Assembly (NCBI GenBank): GCA_015059045.1
Contig: SVBD01000011.1
Coordinates: 1-55,587 of the forward strand
DNA length: 55,587 nt
Source: Erysipelotrichaceae bacterium
GTDB taxonomy: Bacteria; Bacillota_I; Bacilli_A; RFN20; CAG-449
Direction of reading: 5' to 3'
Shown here: positions 55,521 through 55,587 of the stretch, one piece after another
Layout of the letters: each line of letters begins with the position of its first letter
Numbering within the stretch: position 1 is the first letter of the stretch
The notes under the pieces: generated by a model
Seen by the model: the letters and a program-made list of their open reading frames with translations, nothing else
Databases searched by the model: none
What the model was told of the DNA's origin: nothing
Position numbers and translations under genes: made by a program

Positions 55521-55587
55521 TACCTGTCAAGTAGACAGTATAAAAAATTAAAAATAAATATAATTACAAGAGGAATGATACGTATAT
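55521..55587. mobile_element. Possible left end of an insertion sequence
   Basis: CTGTC-AAGTA-GACAG (55524-55538) inside a near-palindrome, followed by an AT-rich stretch and AAGAGG (55568-55573) just before the window edge, where a start codon could lie. This resembles the end of an IS next to its transposase gene, but no transposase sequence is in the window. Confidence 0.2.

Noticed and set aside
1-55587. UGA read as tryptophan (Mollicutes code)
   Set aside because: RF2 is encoded with a UGA frameshift site, divIC and dusB end at UGA, and full-length proteins contain no internal UGA, so the standard bacterial code applies.

Overview
The window is AT-rich (by eye about 30% G+C) and carries bacterial housekeeping genes of Bacilli type. 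Nearly all genes lie on the minus strand. Shine-Dalgarno sites are strong (AGGAGG, AAGGTG), starts are usually about 7 bases after them, and neighbouring genes often overlap by 8-20 bases. The gene set (SpoIIE, SpoIIQ-like, DivIC, ComFA/ComFC, YitT, CtpB-like protease, RF2 with a programmed frameshift) and the gene order point to an uncultured, host-associated member of the Bacilli, perhaps near Erysipelotrichia or the RF39/Acholeplasma-like lineages; the exact lineage cannot be fixed from sequence alone. UGA is a stop here: a release factor 2 gene is present, divIC ends in UGA just before a terminator, and full-length genes contain no internal UGA.

Layout. 1-4600: the str operon rpsL-rpsG-fusA-tuf with two matching promoters. 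4690-9830: two overlapping ABC exporter genes. 9866-19710: one long unit secA-prfB-yitT-small membrane protein-ctpB-like-uvrB-esterase with a clear promoter and terminator; with csp, comFC and comFA upstream (to 21810) it keeps the Bacillus order comF-secA-prfB-yvjA-ctpB-uvrB. 21898-31581: a degenerate-LytM SpoIIQ-like protein, an XRE membrane regulator, dusB, an Rpn-type nuclease, ftsH, tilS, spoIIE and divIC (the Bacillus divIC-spoIIE-tilS-ftsH order). 31665-37010: GNAT, reverse rubrerythrin with a Fur-family regulator, an ECF sigma factor with a membrane vWA protein, and glyA. 37136-44648: a small acidic protein, an ABC-2 exporter, a six-fold 16-residue repeat protein, a PH-domain protein, a decayed BspA tail, an M13 peptidase, a CPA2 antiporter behind a palindromic operator, a Pr6Pr membrane protein and a small kinase. 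44706-55474: a surface and lipoprotein region with two BspA-type leucine-rich lipoproteins, another lipoprotein, a fucose-isomerase-like protein, a CPBP protease and, divergently, a 1149-residue M6-type metalloprotease lipoprotein.

The most interesting signal is regulatory. The ECF sigma/vWA operon and the distant two-gene ABC exporter operon share an almost identical upstream element, TGCACC-N17-TGTC with matching flanks, spaced like an ECF promoter. This suggests a small envelope-stress regulon: sigma factor, membrane-tethered vWA partner and ABC exporter. A second theme is sporulation: spoIIE, a spoIIQ-like gene with three of the four LytM metal/catalytic histidines changed to serine, a ctpB-like protease and a perfect Spo0A-box core just upstream of spoIIE. 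A third is a Fur-family repressor lacking the usual CxxC pair, behind a perfect 7-1-7 palindrome and next to reverse rubrerythrin.
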